This document shows positions 54,911 through 64,000 of a stretch of DNA of 64,000 bases, one piece after another. The notes below the pieces were generated by a model. It ran no database searches. It was given only the letters and a program-made list of their open reading frames with translations, and had not been told where the DNA came from. The position numbers and the translations under genes were made by a program. This stretch comes from Adiantum capillus-veneris. Taxonomy: Eukaryota; Streptophyta; Polypodiopsida; Polypodiales; Pteridaceae. The stretch spans positions 107,686,587 through 107,750,586 of the forward strand of contig CM043966.1 of assembly GCA_014529385.2 (NCBI GenBank). Direction: 5' to 3'. Numbering within the stretch: the stretch's first letter is position 1; every line of letters starts with the position of its first letter.

Positions 54911-55657
54911 GGGCCCCCCACTCCGTTGCCGGAATGGTATTTACTTTCGGTTGCACGAACCTAGTGCAATATGCTGATGTAACACTGGGCTGACAAACAG
55001 ATACTGATGCAACAATTCTTCGTGAAGGAAACGCTAGGAACTCCGCGCTGAACACTGTGGTACTGTTGTTCTGCAAAGCAAGAACTATGGGAAGGCTGAA
55101 AACTGTAATAACTGTTGGCTGAATATTGATGGGGCTGGCAGTACTGCTGTGCTCTGACGGCTGAATACTACGGTGCTACCTTATACTGAGGGGACTGCGG
55201 TCCAGGGGCCAACGATGGCTGTCGCCCACTACGCGGGATGTTCTGTTGCCTGCGGGAAGGCTCTGCTCATCCAACGCTGAAACTCTAAGCAACGTAGAGG
55301 CTGTGTGGACTACTCGCGATGGGCCAGCTACAGGGAAGGGCTCAACGCGACCACCTCCTAAAGGCCTGCAATGGCACTCGAGGCTGTGGGCTGTGATGCT
55401 CATACCAGGTCGCTGTTGTCCTGCCTGCGCCTACTATAATGCCTGCGCAGAGTTTGCAGTCCTGCTCGCGCTGAGAGAGAGAGAGAGAGAGAGCTCATAC
55501 CTGGTCGCTGCAGTCCTACTCGCGCTGAGAGAGAGAGAGAGCTTCTCTCCCCCTAGCTATGGAGTAAGTGTGCCTTCCCCGTGGAGGCGTTGCTGGTGGT
55601 GCTAGGGGGCGGTGTTACTAGTCGTGGCTGTTGTGCTCGCGTTGCTGGACTGTTGCT

Positions 55658-55719
<62 letters not shown>

Positions 55720-55957
55720 GAGTTGAGGGCTCTGCTGCACCCTGCACCCGTTTTCATGAACCCTAATCTCTGTCCGCTGCCTGTACGCGAACCCTAATCC
55801 CACGAGTTTGCAATCCGCTGACTGTACGTGAACCCTAATCCCATGAGAGAGAGAGAGAGAGAGAGTGTGTGTGTGTGTGTGTGTGTACGTGCGCGCGCGT
55901 GTGTGTATGTGTGTGTGCGTGCACGCATGTGTGTGTGTGTGTGTGTGTGTGTGTGGC

Positions 55958-55960
<3 letters not shown>
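54911..55960 (-). other. LINE L2 5' region and simple repeats
   Basis: No protein signature. CTGAATA(C/T)T-type repeats occur at 55085-55190, two (GA) runs within a 57-bp duplicated unit (55460-55540), a (GA)n tract (55660-55718), and alternating (TG)n runs (55866-55893 and about 55927-55954). The exact LINE 5' end is not resolved. Confidence 0.45.
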
Positions 55961-55998
<38 letters not shown>

Positions 55999-56249
55999 GG
56001 AATTCTACCCCAGAGAGTATTGGTGTTGGAATTAGGGTTGCAGAGAAACGCACACAGCTTGGAGAAGACGAAGGAAGCTCAAGGCACACAACTGAGAGTA
56101 TATTACTTAGGCAATAGAAAGATAGATAGCCCTAGAGTGATGGCGTATATACAATGCACGGGGGAAAAAACCTCCTAAAGAGGGAGAAAAAGCCACGGCG
56201 GTCCTAGTGTGTTCACACACATCACTACCACATGTATATGGTAACAAAT

Positions 56250-56890
56250 TCCCCCTGGAGTGATGCAGTGAACGAGAGCTGGCACATGAGTAAAGGGAAG
56301 TGCCATGCCCCGAGGACATGATCAGTCCACAAAGGGGAGTAAGCCCAAAGCTTTGCGGAAAGCTTCGAGCTTCTCATGAGACAATGCCTTTCTGAAAAGA
56401 TCTGCAAGGTTGTCCTGTGTTCGCACATAAGCCAAGCTCGTCTCTCCTGCTGAGAGCCTCTCCCTGACATAGTGGTAATGCACCTCAATGTGCTTTGTAC
56501 GAGCATGAAAAATTGGGTTCCTCGCAACTGCCAATGCGCTCTGACGATAGTGTTGGCAATTTCCTGTCCAAATCCTAAATCAACCATAAGGCGTTTGAGC
56601 CATACACACTCAACCGTAGCTGTGAAGACTGCCCTCTACTCAGCCTCACAACTAGAAGTGGCCACAGTAGGTTGCTTCTTGCTCGACAATGATATACATG
56701 AACTGCGTAGACTCAACTTCAAACCTGTTTCCATGGGAGTGGCAATAGGTTTACAATCCTCAAGTTCAAACTTACATAGCAATGCCTCTATGTAACTTTC
56801 TGACACAAGGCAATATCACCATCACACTGCTTAAACTGTATACCCAAGTCATGACGCAACCCCCATAGGCTGTACGTTTCCTCATTGGAA
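56250..56890 (-). pseudogene. Copia RT C-terminus and RNase H (element E)
   Basis: Broken minus frames read LGIQFKQCDGDIALCQ and EALLCKFELEDCKPIATPME (about 56860-56725), the end of copia RT, then CVWLKRLMVDLGFGQEI and MAVARNPIFHARTKHIEVHY (56600-56470), HYVRERLSAGETSLAYVRTQ and NLADLFRKALSHEKLE, the C-terminal RNase H part. It ends FVD just before the purine tract. The YVDD-containing palm is missing. Confidence 0.75.
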
Positions 56891-56891
56891 T

Positions 56892-57562
56892 TCACATTCG
56901 AACTTCCACCATAGTACATTCCGATACATTTTCAGCCATAGCCAGAAATTGTTTGAAGCACATAAAAACTTCGGACTTCGCTTTAAGTGGAAATACCCAT
57001 GCATGCGTGGAGTAATCATCAATAAAAGTCACGAAGTACAAGTAATTGCCCAAGGAAGGAGTTTGCATGGGCCCACAAACATCATTGTGACAAGCTACAA
57101 CCTGCATGTGGCCCTAACTAGACCATCCTTTGGAAACTTAAAACGCTGCATTTTACCCAAAATACAGCCTTCACAAACATGTTTGAGAGGTGCTTCAAGA
57201 GGCGGCAAAGAAGCAACCATATCAGATTTTTGCAAACGCAACAAACTGGCAAAATTCAGATGCCCAAAACGTGCATGCCACAGTTTTGCATCTGAAACAG
57301 CCCTTGAATCTGCAACTGCATTTGCAAAATTTTGTCCACACTTGTCATACAAAGTGAGCTTATACAGCCCATGGCACAAAAGGCAAGATGCAACAATTTC
57401 ATCACCAAAACTGAGATCATGAATTGTACATCTTACATCCACAATTTTGACTACAAGTCCAACTCTAGCAAGTGCAGATACAAACAAAAGATTCTTCTTG
57501 ATCCCAGGTACATAAAGTGCATCAACAAGTGTGAAAGAACTGCCATTTGCAGCAATAAGCAC
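56892..57562 (-). pseudogene. Copia GAG-pre-integrase and integrase N-terminus (element E)
   Basis: 57562-57095 reads TLVDALYVPGIKKNLLFVSA, then AKLWHARFGHLNFASLLRLQ and HVCEGCILGKMQRFKFPK, the HHCC zinc-binding part before integrase. 57107-56892 reads HNDVCGPMQTPSLGNYLYFV and TFIDDYSTHAWVFPLKAKSE, with the first catalytic Asp region of the integrase core. A shift separates them, and the rest of the core is deleted. Confidence 0.8.
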
Positions 57563-57577
57563 AATCTTTCCAACTCC

Positions 57578-58276
57578 CTAAACCGGATAAGAGCCATTGT
57601 TGCCACAAGTGATTGAATTTTCATGAGGGACAGACTCAAGAGAGGTGAACAATTCACGATGTGAGGTAATGTGCTTTGTAGCACCACTGTCGAAATACCA
57701 CACATGTGAATCTGCACCAACTGACATGCATGCAACATGGACAGCAGGATTGTAAGTGCACTCTGCACTAAAAGCCCATTCTGCATCAACATCAACATCA
57801 ACATCACAGTCTCCTTTCACAGAAGACTCGACAATGGCTGCATTTGTAGTGGAACCAGCATTTACAATGGAACCACCCTTTTTCTTCTTAGCCTCTTTAG
57901 CCTTTAACTTAGGACACTGCTTGATCAAGTGATCATTAGCTTTACAATAATGGCAACGCATCTTCTTTTTTCCCTTATCACCATAATTTCCAGACGAATT
58001 ACTGTCAACAGAAGCATTAGAAGCAAAAGTTTTGCCACTTGCAGCAGAACCATAAGAAGTGGCTGCATTGTTGTTACCACCCTTTCTTTGAGAAGCAATA
58101 AAAGCCTGTTCAACTGCACGTTGTCTAATCCTGTTTTCTCTAGAAAAGGACTCTTGCAACAGCAATGTGCATAATGCATCAAACTTGGCAACTTTAGGAT
58201 TCCCTTGGGTCATAAGTCTCCCAGTACTAGCAAAAGTCTGGTAAGAACCTGCTAAGGCATCAAGAACAATCTGCAC
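57578..58276 (-). pseudogene. Copia Gag C-terminus and protease (element E)
   Basis: 232 open codons: AKFDALCTLLLQESFSRENR (Gag), a Ser/Asn-rich spacer, the CCHC knuckle CHYCKANDHLIKQC, a Lys-rich linker, then VWYFDSGATKHITSHRELF with the protease DSGA active site. The order and motifs match plant Ty1/copia polyproteins. It is the best preserved coding stretch of E. Confidence 0.82.
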
Positions 58277-58679
58277 AAGGGAACTGTCTGAAATGACTTC
58301 ACCTGATGCAAAAATAAGTTACTCATTGATATCCTTGACACCAGCAAGGAAAGTGTCCATATCATCTTTCTCATGCATAATCTTCGATTCCAGCTCTTTA
58401 CAACAGTAAAGCAATTTTAGCCTCATTGCGGCTTACATAAAGACTTGCTAGAATATCCCAAGCCTGTTTTGCAGATTTCGTTGAACGAATGTAAGGAGTA
58501 ATGGTGCGCTTCACAGACAACGCAAGCAACACATGAGCCTACGCATCCTTTACATCCCAACGAGCTTGTTCTATCGTAGGTAAAACAACTCTAATAGCAG
58601 CAATCATTGCAGCAAGACCTGCAACATCCTCAACATCGCCTATATCCTCAAAACCAAGACATACATCAATGCCCTGCAC

Positions 58680-58883
58680 AATATTTCAAACGCCCTTTGA
58701 CACAAGAACATGTTGCATCATGTAAGCCCACATAGGGTAATTGTCCCCATCCAATCTGTTCTCAACAGCAAATATCTTGAACACATCTGTGTTGTTGTCA
58801 ACCATTGTAAATGCATGCACATGATGTGAAAACTGCCCGAAATGAGGAGAAACTGAGTGAGACCAACACGTGCTATATAGCAC
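58680..58883 (-). pseudogene. Copia Gag N-terminus (element E)
   Basis: 65 codons ending in frame breaks: FKIFAVENRLDGDNYPMWAY and MMQHVLVSKGV, the typical copia Gag start (LDGxNYxxW). The region between 58680 and 58276 contains further Gag sequence in broken frames. Confidence 0.7.
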
Positions 58884-59846
58884 AACCCGCAGTAGACTGT
58901 ACAGGACCTGTTATGCAGAAAACGACACTGACAAAAATTCTGCACTAAATGACAAAACTGCTTGTGCAGACCTGCCTGTAGTGGAAACGGAGGCCGAAAT
59001 GAGCCCGAATCAGAAATCTGAGCACACTAAGCTCTACGTAGAGCTTACCCCGAAATTTTTGTCGATCTGCGAACGCTCGCCAAAGCTCACTGAAATCGGA
59101 GAAAATGAGCAGGCGTATACTGGAGCTGCTGGCGACCAAGCCCGGGAGAACGCAACCTGCTCTAATACCAATTATTGGAATTAGGGTTGTAGAGAAACGC
59201 ACACAGCTTGGAGAAGACGAAGGAAGCTCAAGGCACACAACTGAGAGTATATTACTTAGTGTACAATAGAAAGATAGATAGCCCTAGAGTGATGGACGTA
59301 TATACAATGCACGGGGAAAAAACCTCCTAAAGAGGGAAAAAATGCCCCGACGGTCCTAGTGTGTTCACACACATCACTACCACATGTATATGGTAACAAT
59401 TGGCCCCAAACCTTGGTGCCCCTTTCGGTACTTCTTTATATTGCATCAACACTGTACAAGCCGATACTCCACCTTTTTCAGGAAGCATGCCAGAGAATGA
59501 GCCCTTAGCACATATTTAAAGGCCCTAGGCCCCAAAAGCAGTTTACATAAAAAGCCTTCAAAACTCAAAAGCTTTTGGTCCAAAAGCAATGCCAAAAAGC
59601 TGCCAACGCGATTTGCGGAATTCCATACGACTGCCATGTCATCGGTCAGCGCAAAACGCAAAGCATCCGTACAGCTGCCACATCATCAGTTTTGTGTGTG
59701 TGTGAATCCTGCTTTTGTTTAATCCCTTTATGTCATTGGGGCCCCATCGGACGGGGTCCCCATAAGTTGGTAGGACTTTCCCCTTGGCCGGCATTTGTAA
59801 GTTGGCTCCATTCTTCAAGGTTTTGACACGTCAGCAGTTTGTGACA

Positions 59847-60360
59847 CACACACACACACACACAGCACAGCACACACGATATACGTGGTTCACTCAATGT
59901 GGGCTACATCCATGGGAAAGTAGCCTCTCAATGGCTTTAGTACTTCAAACAAGTAGGTTACAAAGGGATTATACCCTTGATAGAGCTCCCGCCTTGCTTC
60001 ACTCTCACCACCTCACACACACCTTGTTGCATCAACTTCACAATGCACCACAATGCGTTTGGTGTGTAGAAGAGGCCTCCTTTTATAGGCCAAAAGGGTT
60101 GCTCTCTCTCATGAGAGGCAACCGTGTGTAGCCGCCCTTGTGTAGACATGTCCAAGTTGGACTCTCTAATGCGCCCATGTGTGGCCGCCCTCGAGAAGAC
60201 AAGTCCGCCTTGAAATCGGCCACCGGCCAACATACCATTTTCCGACCACTTTCATGCCGCCGTCCGGCCATAACATTCAGGCGAGACTGAGCGTGTATTT
60301 TTGGTTTTCCGGCGAGTGATTTTTCTTTACGCACGATGGCTTCTCCTCATAACGGGGGCC
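59847..60360 (-). repeat. LTR-like segment with a minus-strand TATA box
   Basis: Starts with (CA)n (59845-59863). GGCCTATAAAAGGAGGCC (60074-60091) is a strong core promoter on minus. Two related 40-bp pieces (GTGTGTAGCCGCCCTTG... and ATGTGTGGCCGCCCTCG...) lie at 60122 and 60177. The element is not identified. Confidence 0.4.
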
Positions 60361-60539
60361 TTACAAATGTGCATTCGCATTCGAGTTTGCCAAGTTTGCA
60401 AAAGAATGCATCGAGGGTGGATGAGTCATTCATAACCGGTGTTGTGGTGACTTAAACTTGAAACAAGCACAATAATTTTGAGAAACACCATGATTACTTG
60501 AAACTTGAAAGCACCAAAAGCATAATCAATGAAAATTAA

Positions 60540-60830
60540 GACTCAAAACTTAAAACTTATGACTCCAGACTCAAGAATGTTCGAAATGTACTCACTACTC
60601 ACATTATGGCATAAAGAGTGAAGTACATAAGTTAAAAGTACTAGACTCTAGTCCCAAGGCAATAAGCCCAATACACTAAAAATAAATTAGGACTCAAAAC
60701 TTAAAAGTTAAGACTCAAGAGTGTTGACTTACTACTCACATTATGGCATAAAGAGTAAAGTACATAAGTTAAGAGTACTAGACTCTAGTCCCAAGCCAAT
60801 AAGCCAGACACACTAAAAGTAAAGTGTGCC
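60540..60830 (+). repeat. 151-bp tandem duplication
   Basis: GACTCAAAACTTAAAA...CTACTCACATTATGGCATAAAGAGT...ACTAGACTCTAGTCCCAAG starts at 60540 and 60691. ACTAGACTCTAGT is itself nearly palindromic. Confidence 0.9.
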
Positions 60831-60840
60831 CATTTTTTTT

Positions 60841-60945
60841 AAACGCCCAAATTTTGCATGGCAAGTTTGCAAAGGCATGCAAACTCCAAACGTTTGCACA
60901 CATTTGCAAAACCTTGCAAACGTGTTTGCATGCAACTATGCATCA
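60841..60945. repeat. TTTGCAAA/TTGCATGCAA-rich segment
   Basis: At least six TTTGCA or TGCAAA motifs and the palindrome TTGCATGCAA within 105 bp. No gene is seen. Confidence 0.6.
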
Positions 60946-61306
60946 CAGGTAACTCTAGCAAAATATCTCTGAAAACACAACTATGCATATCTGTGGACTG
61001 TAGTGGTGGTGGTAGGTTGGCCAAGGTGTCCACTCGACTTCCACTCCTCTGGTGTCGTGCAAAGCGCCTCTAGTCAACTAGACCACCGACACGGTCTAGT
61101 CCACAAGTTGAGAGTGTTCGCTGAGAGTGTAAACCCAAAACTAAGTGTAACTGCTTCCTAGTCTGATGCAACAATGACATTGTAGTCCTAGTACAAGTTT
61201 CCCACCACAAGACCACTCAGTCTCCGTGAGAGTGAAGCTACCAAACCATATAGCCAATGACACTAGAACACCATGGTATAGACAATGCAAGGAGGCCTCC
61301 ATGCTG

Positions 61307-62599
61307 CTACTCATGCTTTGAAGAAGGAGGTTGATGCAGGTAAAAGGGCGGGTAGGGTTGTGGAGGCCATTGGTATGGTGCTGGATAGGGATGTGGAGGC
61401 CACTGGTATGGTGCTGGGTAAGTCCCAAAACCAAGAGGTGGAGGGTACATCGGAAAATGCATGGCAGCTCCCAATCCTGGTGCAGAAGCTGCTGCTGAGA
61501 GAGGAGCCTGTGAAGCTAGAAATGGATGGCTCTCATATGTGCCGACAGTATAGACTGGTTGTTGAGCATATGGAGCCACTAATGGTGCAACAAACACAGA
61601 GGAGGTTGAGGCATGAAGTGTGGAATTTGAACGTAGAAAGCCCTCTGAGCCTCTACCCTGAGAAACATCGCCCTGATGACAAAAAACCTCTGACCGAGTC
61701 CCTGCTGCCACAATGTCCACTTGGAGTGGCATAGAGGCAATCGTCGACGTACACGTAAGAACTGGAACACTGTCCGAAGCAGCTTCAGAGACGACTTGCT
61801 TCGCTACATCAATTGGCTCAACTAGATTGCCACTGGTAACGTTAGCAGAGGAGGCTAATTGAAGCAGTGCAACATCTTGGAGTTTCTTTTTGAGTGCCCT
61901 ATTCTCAACTTGAAGATCTGCTAGCTGGGTTCTCAGCCTACATGTAGTGTCAACCTGCCTGAGCAGCTGAATTTCCTCGTCATAGATGCGCTGATGACAT
62001 TGAATCAAGTCGCTATGCATTGCATCATAAGTAGCGCGATGTATTTGTTGAGCGCCGTCCATAGCGGTCAATGCTTCGACAATAATGTGATGAGCATGAT
62101 TTTCAATATTGAATGCATCCTGAGTCCGCGTAATGTAATCATGGAGTTTCCCTCTCATAAGTTCCTGGGCTTGTGGTATGGAGGAGGGTGTATGTGCAGC
62201 TGGAGTGGTGAAGTAGGTGAAAGTGTCAGAGGTGGGGTTTGTAGTGGATGGAGTGTAGATAGGGGCGGGTGCAGTGGAAATTGAGTGAGATGGAAGGTGT
62301 TGTGAAAGAGGTGCAGTGACAGAGGTGGGAGTGGAAGTGCTCAAAGTGGCTGTGAGAGGGGAGGGTAGAGATGAAGTGATGTTGACCTGACTCTCGGAGA
62401 AGGGGAAAGTAGCCAGGTGCGCTGGGTTGTCATGTATTACACGGGCTCTCTTACTGACCTCTTTGCCCTTGGCCTGTGAGCTTGGACCAGCTATCCTCTT
62501 AAACTGGGCTGGGGTATCAACATCCTGTGTTGTCGCATCTGTAGAAGGAAAACAATACCCGTGCTCTCTATTGTCGGTGCTCCTCAGTGCAATATGCAA
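61307..62599 (-). CDS. Element P ORF, 430 codons, coiled coil and Pro/Tyr-rich tail
   Basis: The longest intact minus ORF in the window. Residues 1-25 come from the LTR end, so the true start may be later. The N-terminal half is Ser/Thr/Pro-rich (PSPLTATLSTSTPTSVTAPL). Residues about 150-260 are helical: DYITRTQDAFNIENHAHHII, EEIQLLRQVDTTCRLRTQLA, DLQVENRALKKKLQDVALLQ, a predicted coiled coil. The C-terminus is Pro/Tyr-rich with a 30-bp repeat encoding YPAPYQWPP(H/Q)P. No Gag knuckle, protease or RT. It may be a Gag-like structural protein or a captured host gene. I do not recognise the family. Confidence 0.55.
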   Translation of the reverse strand: MHIALRSTDNREHGYCFPSTDATTQDVDTPAQFKRIAGPSSQAKGKEVSKRARVIHDNPAHLATFPFSESQVNITSSLPSPLTATLSTSTPTSVTAPLSQHLPSHSISTAPAPIYTPSTTNPTSDTFTYFTTPAAHTPSSIPQAQELMRGKLHDYITRTQDAFNIENHAHHIIVEALTAMDGAQQIHRATYDAMHSDLIQCHQRIYDEEIQLLRQVDTTCRLRTQLADLQVENRALKKKLQDVALLQLASSANVTSGNLVEPIDVAKQVVSEAASDSVPVLTCTSTIASMPLQVDIVAAGTRSEVFCHQGDVSQGRGSEGFLRSNSTLHASTSSVFVAPLVAPYAQQPVYTVGTYESHPFLASQAPLSAAASAPGLGAAMHFPMYPPPLGFGTYPAPYQWPPHPYPAPYQWPPQPYPPFYLHQPPSSKHE

Positions 62600-63104
62600 G
62601 AAACCTCACTCCATGTGCACACTAGACAACTGAAATGGAACAGAGAATTGAAATAGCACATAGAATAAAAATGTACTCAAAACATGAGATGGATAATTCC
62701 AAGCCCAATGTAAGCATCGACTACTCTCAAGGTATCAGCTCTAACTCTAGCTGACAGAGCACAAAGCTCCAGACAAAATGCACAGGGTACAGTGGGGGCG
62801 TCAAGGCTGAGACTAGGGAGAGTGTTGTGTGCAAGAGTAGACCCTAGACCAAAGACTCATACCAAACTCATGTCAAACTCTTCATGTATACCTAGCAAAA
62901 ATATCTCTGGACAGACAACTATGCATATCTATGGATGTTGTGATGGTGGTAGGCTGCAGTGTCGACTACCACTCGGTGTCCTGCAAAGCGCCTCTAGGCC
63001 ACTAGACACCGACACAGTCTTTGAGAGCGTCCTCCAAGTGTGAACCCAAGACCAATTGTAACTGCTACCGAGTCCGGTGCCAGTGACACTAGAGCCTTGC
63101 TACA
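62540..63104 (-). repeat. 5' LTR of P (565 bp)
   Basis: Shares with the family A LTR the ends TGTAG...CTACA and the block GTGCTCTCTA(T/C)(T/A)GT near the inner end. Confidence 0.7.
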
Positions 63105-63904
63105 CTCTTCCCGATTGACGGACAGTCAGCCCAACAACTTGAATCAACCAATCTGTCACGAGGAGACCTTGTCACATGAGCATTGCAGTTGAGCCACGTG
63201 GACAAGCTACTGCTCCAAGTCAGCATTAGTCTTAGTTAGTATAGCTGAGGATCTAGCCTGGCAGGTTGTGAGCCTCTAGAAGGACACGCATGATCAGGTA
63301 GGTCAATAGTTACATAGCCTCACTTGCACAGTACAGACGTAAGTCACACGCATGTGAGCAATCACTTATAGATAATAAGTCATAAAAAGTACCGTTTTCA
63401 GCCACCCAGTACAAGCGTTTTCAACCTACAACATCAGATTTTGCCTCAGCATCAGATCAGCCCTAGTGTTTTACAGATCCTCGACGTCAGCATCTGCCAT
63501 CAGATCCAGCCTAGCATTTTTGCATCAGTACCAGATCTCAGCATAGGTATAGCTTCTATGGCTCTACAAAATGTAACATTAATCGGATTCAGCATGCGCA
63601 ATCCGTCATACCAGTGAACATGCCAAATAAAAAATAGGGCCTAAATGTTTTAGAAAAGCTTGTATCATAAAACAGAGGCATTGGCTCAATGCTCGAACTC
63701 TATGAGCCTGATTGGTAGCATTTTCGTACGGATGTTAAATAAGTAACATCATATCATTTGGTTTGGCAAAGCAAGCTTTCTTTGTTATAAGGAAGGCAGC
63801 CAATTGCCCACGTTGCAGATGTGTGTGTGCGCACGTGCATGTAAACCCAAGAGGAGGTATGCCAATGGCTAATGCAGAGGAAGGCAATTCATCGCACATG
63901 TTAT
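63105..63904. other. Unassigned, with AGCATTTTTG motifs
   Basis: 63395-63530 carries CAAGCGTTTTCAAC, CCCTAGTGTTTTACAG and CAGCCTAGCATTTTTGCATCAG, like the B LTR leader. No gene is seen in the rest. Confidence 0.4.
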
Positions 63905-64000
63905 CAATAAAGTGTCTCTATATCTGTTTAACTCAAGTAGATATAGTCCAAGACATTTCTGATCTCTAGTTAAAGGACCGAAACCCTCTCTGAATAGGCA
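63905..64000 (-). pseudogene. LINE L4 ORF2 C-terminal fragment, continues past the window
   Basis: Matches LINE L2 at 50105-50210 (CAAGTAGATATAG(T/C)CCAAGACAT and CCCTCTCTGAATAGGCA). It covers the conserved block before the PIP-box-like motif, but the motif itself is not present because the homology starts downstream of it. Confidence 0.6.

Larger units (their letters stand above)
49574..55994 (-). mobile_element. LINE L2, nearly full length
   Basis: On minus: 5' region (55960-54911), ORF1 (54910-53833), ORF2 endonuclease, RT, C-terminal zinc motif (50496-50077), 3' UTR and (TC)26 tail (49625-49574). GA tracts lie at both ends (49574-49625, 55961-55994). An internal segment of the endonuclease is inverted and carries foreign DNA (52745-53298). 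Confidence 0.8.
56024..59398 (-). mobile_element. Ty1/copia element E, internally deleted
   Basis: LTRs 56024-56246 and 59173-59398, TSD ATTGG (56019-56023 and 59399-59403), primer site TGGTATTAGAGC (59159-59170) and purine tract CCAGGGGGAATT next to the 3' LTR. On minus the order is gag, knuckle, protease, integrase start, RT end and RNase H, the copia order. The interior of 2.9 kb lacks the integrase core and RT palm. Confidence 0.88.
49540..59846 (-). repeat. F-type LTR split by LINE L2 and copia element E
   Basis: Three pieces line up with LTR F: 49540-49573 (ACAGACTTTTAGCACTTCAATAACAACTGAACT), 55995-56023 (TGGCGGAATTCTACCCCAGAGAGTATTGG) and 59399-59846 (ATTGGCCCCAAACCTTGGTGCCCC ... CAGCAGTTTGTGACA). 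L2 lies at the GA tract of the LTR; E lies at ATTGG, which is duplicated. Confidence 0.75.
60950..63104 (-). mobile_element. LTR element P (related to family A ends)
   Basis: 5' LTR at 62540-63104 (TGTAGAAGG...TTGCTACA on plus) and a truncated 3' LTR at about 60950-61195 ending CCTAGTACA. The sequence after the 3' LTR (CCCACCACAAGACCACTCAGTCTCCGTGAG) matches that of A2 at 22563-22600, so P and A share LTR ends and the adjoining 3' region but not the internal gene. Confidence 0.65.

Noticed and set aside
55828-56178. Cys/Val-rich ORF (VCVCVC) near 55870
   Set aside because: Translation of the (TG)n repeat.

Overview
This window looks like nuclear DNA from a land plant with a repeat-rich genome. 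The evidence is Ty1/copia and Ty3/gypsy LTR elements primed by initiator-Met tRNA (TGGTATCAGAGC-type sites), L1-like LINEs, plant-type TTTAGGG-like repeats inside one LTR family, and two small exons that read as a plant MRG (MORF-related, H3K36me reader) gene. The species cannot be named from the sequence. Large, TE-filled introns would fit a fern, lycophyte or gymnosperm. No bacterial operon, rRNA, tRNA or CRISPR array was recognised.

Layout. 1-4393: 3' part of a gag-protease LTR element (family A, copy A1), sitting in an LTR of family B (to 5452). 5453-11352: LINE fragment LY and a nearly full-length, decayed LINE L1, both on the minus strand and bounded by (GA)n. 11353-21987: degraded gypsy pieces: a G-type LTR fragment, element H (gag, protease, start of RT), a J-type LTR and leader, LTR G1, an integrase on plus and a gag-PR-RT-RNaseH set (K) on minus. 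21988-32045: a 10-kb family A element on minus (A2, TSD GTCTC) carrying a nested LINE (L3) and a hAT-like TIR element. 32299-32764: solo LTR G2. 32860-35956: complete non-autonomous LTR element F. 36959-41386: complete non-autonomous LTR element B. 41905-43846: gypsy element C, broken by LTR element D (43840-46931). 47240-49030: the only host-gene-like DNA, with two MRG exons on minus. 49540-59846: an F-type LTR split by LINE L2 and by copia element E. 60950-63104: LTR element P with a 430-codon ORF. 63905-64000: edge of another LINE.

How the parts fit together. Almost everything is nested mobile DNA, and several insertions can be proven from target-site duplications visible here: A2 GTCTC, F TCTCC, B CTTAT, E ATTGG, solo LTR G2 ATGAC, the hAT-like element ACAATTAC, and a poly(A) retroposon with an 18-bp TSD.

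Two systems stand out. First, the LINE family ends in a (TC)n tail and is found in (GA)n/(TC)n tracts, in two cases inside the GA tract of an LTR. Its ORF1 resembles L1 type II ORF1p (coiled coil, RRM-like, C-terminal domain), and its ORF2 C-terminus carries a PCNA-binding-like QxxIxxFF motif in three copies. Second, non-autonomous LTR element F shares with otherwise different gypsy-type elements a 5' leader block about 85 bp after the primer site, and with LTR G1 a perfect inverted repeat (GTAATCG-N4-CGATTAC) just before the polypurine tract. This suggests trans-mobilisation through shared cis signals.
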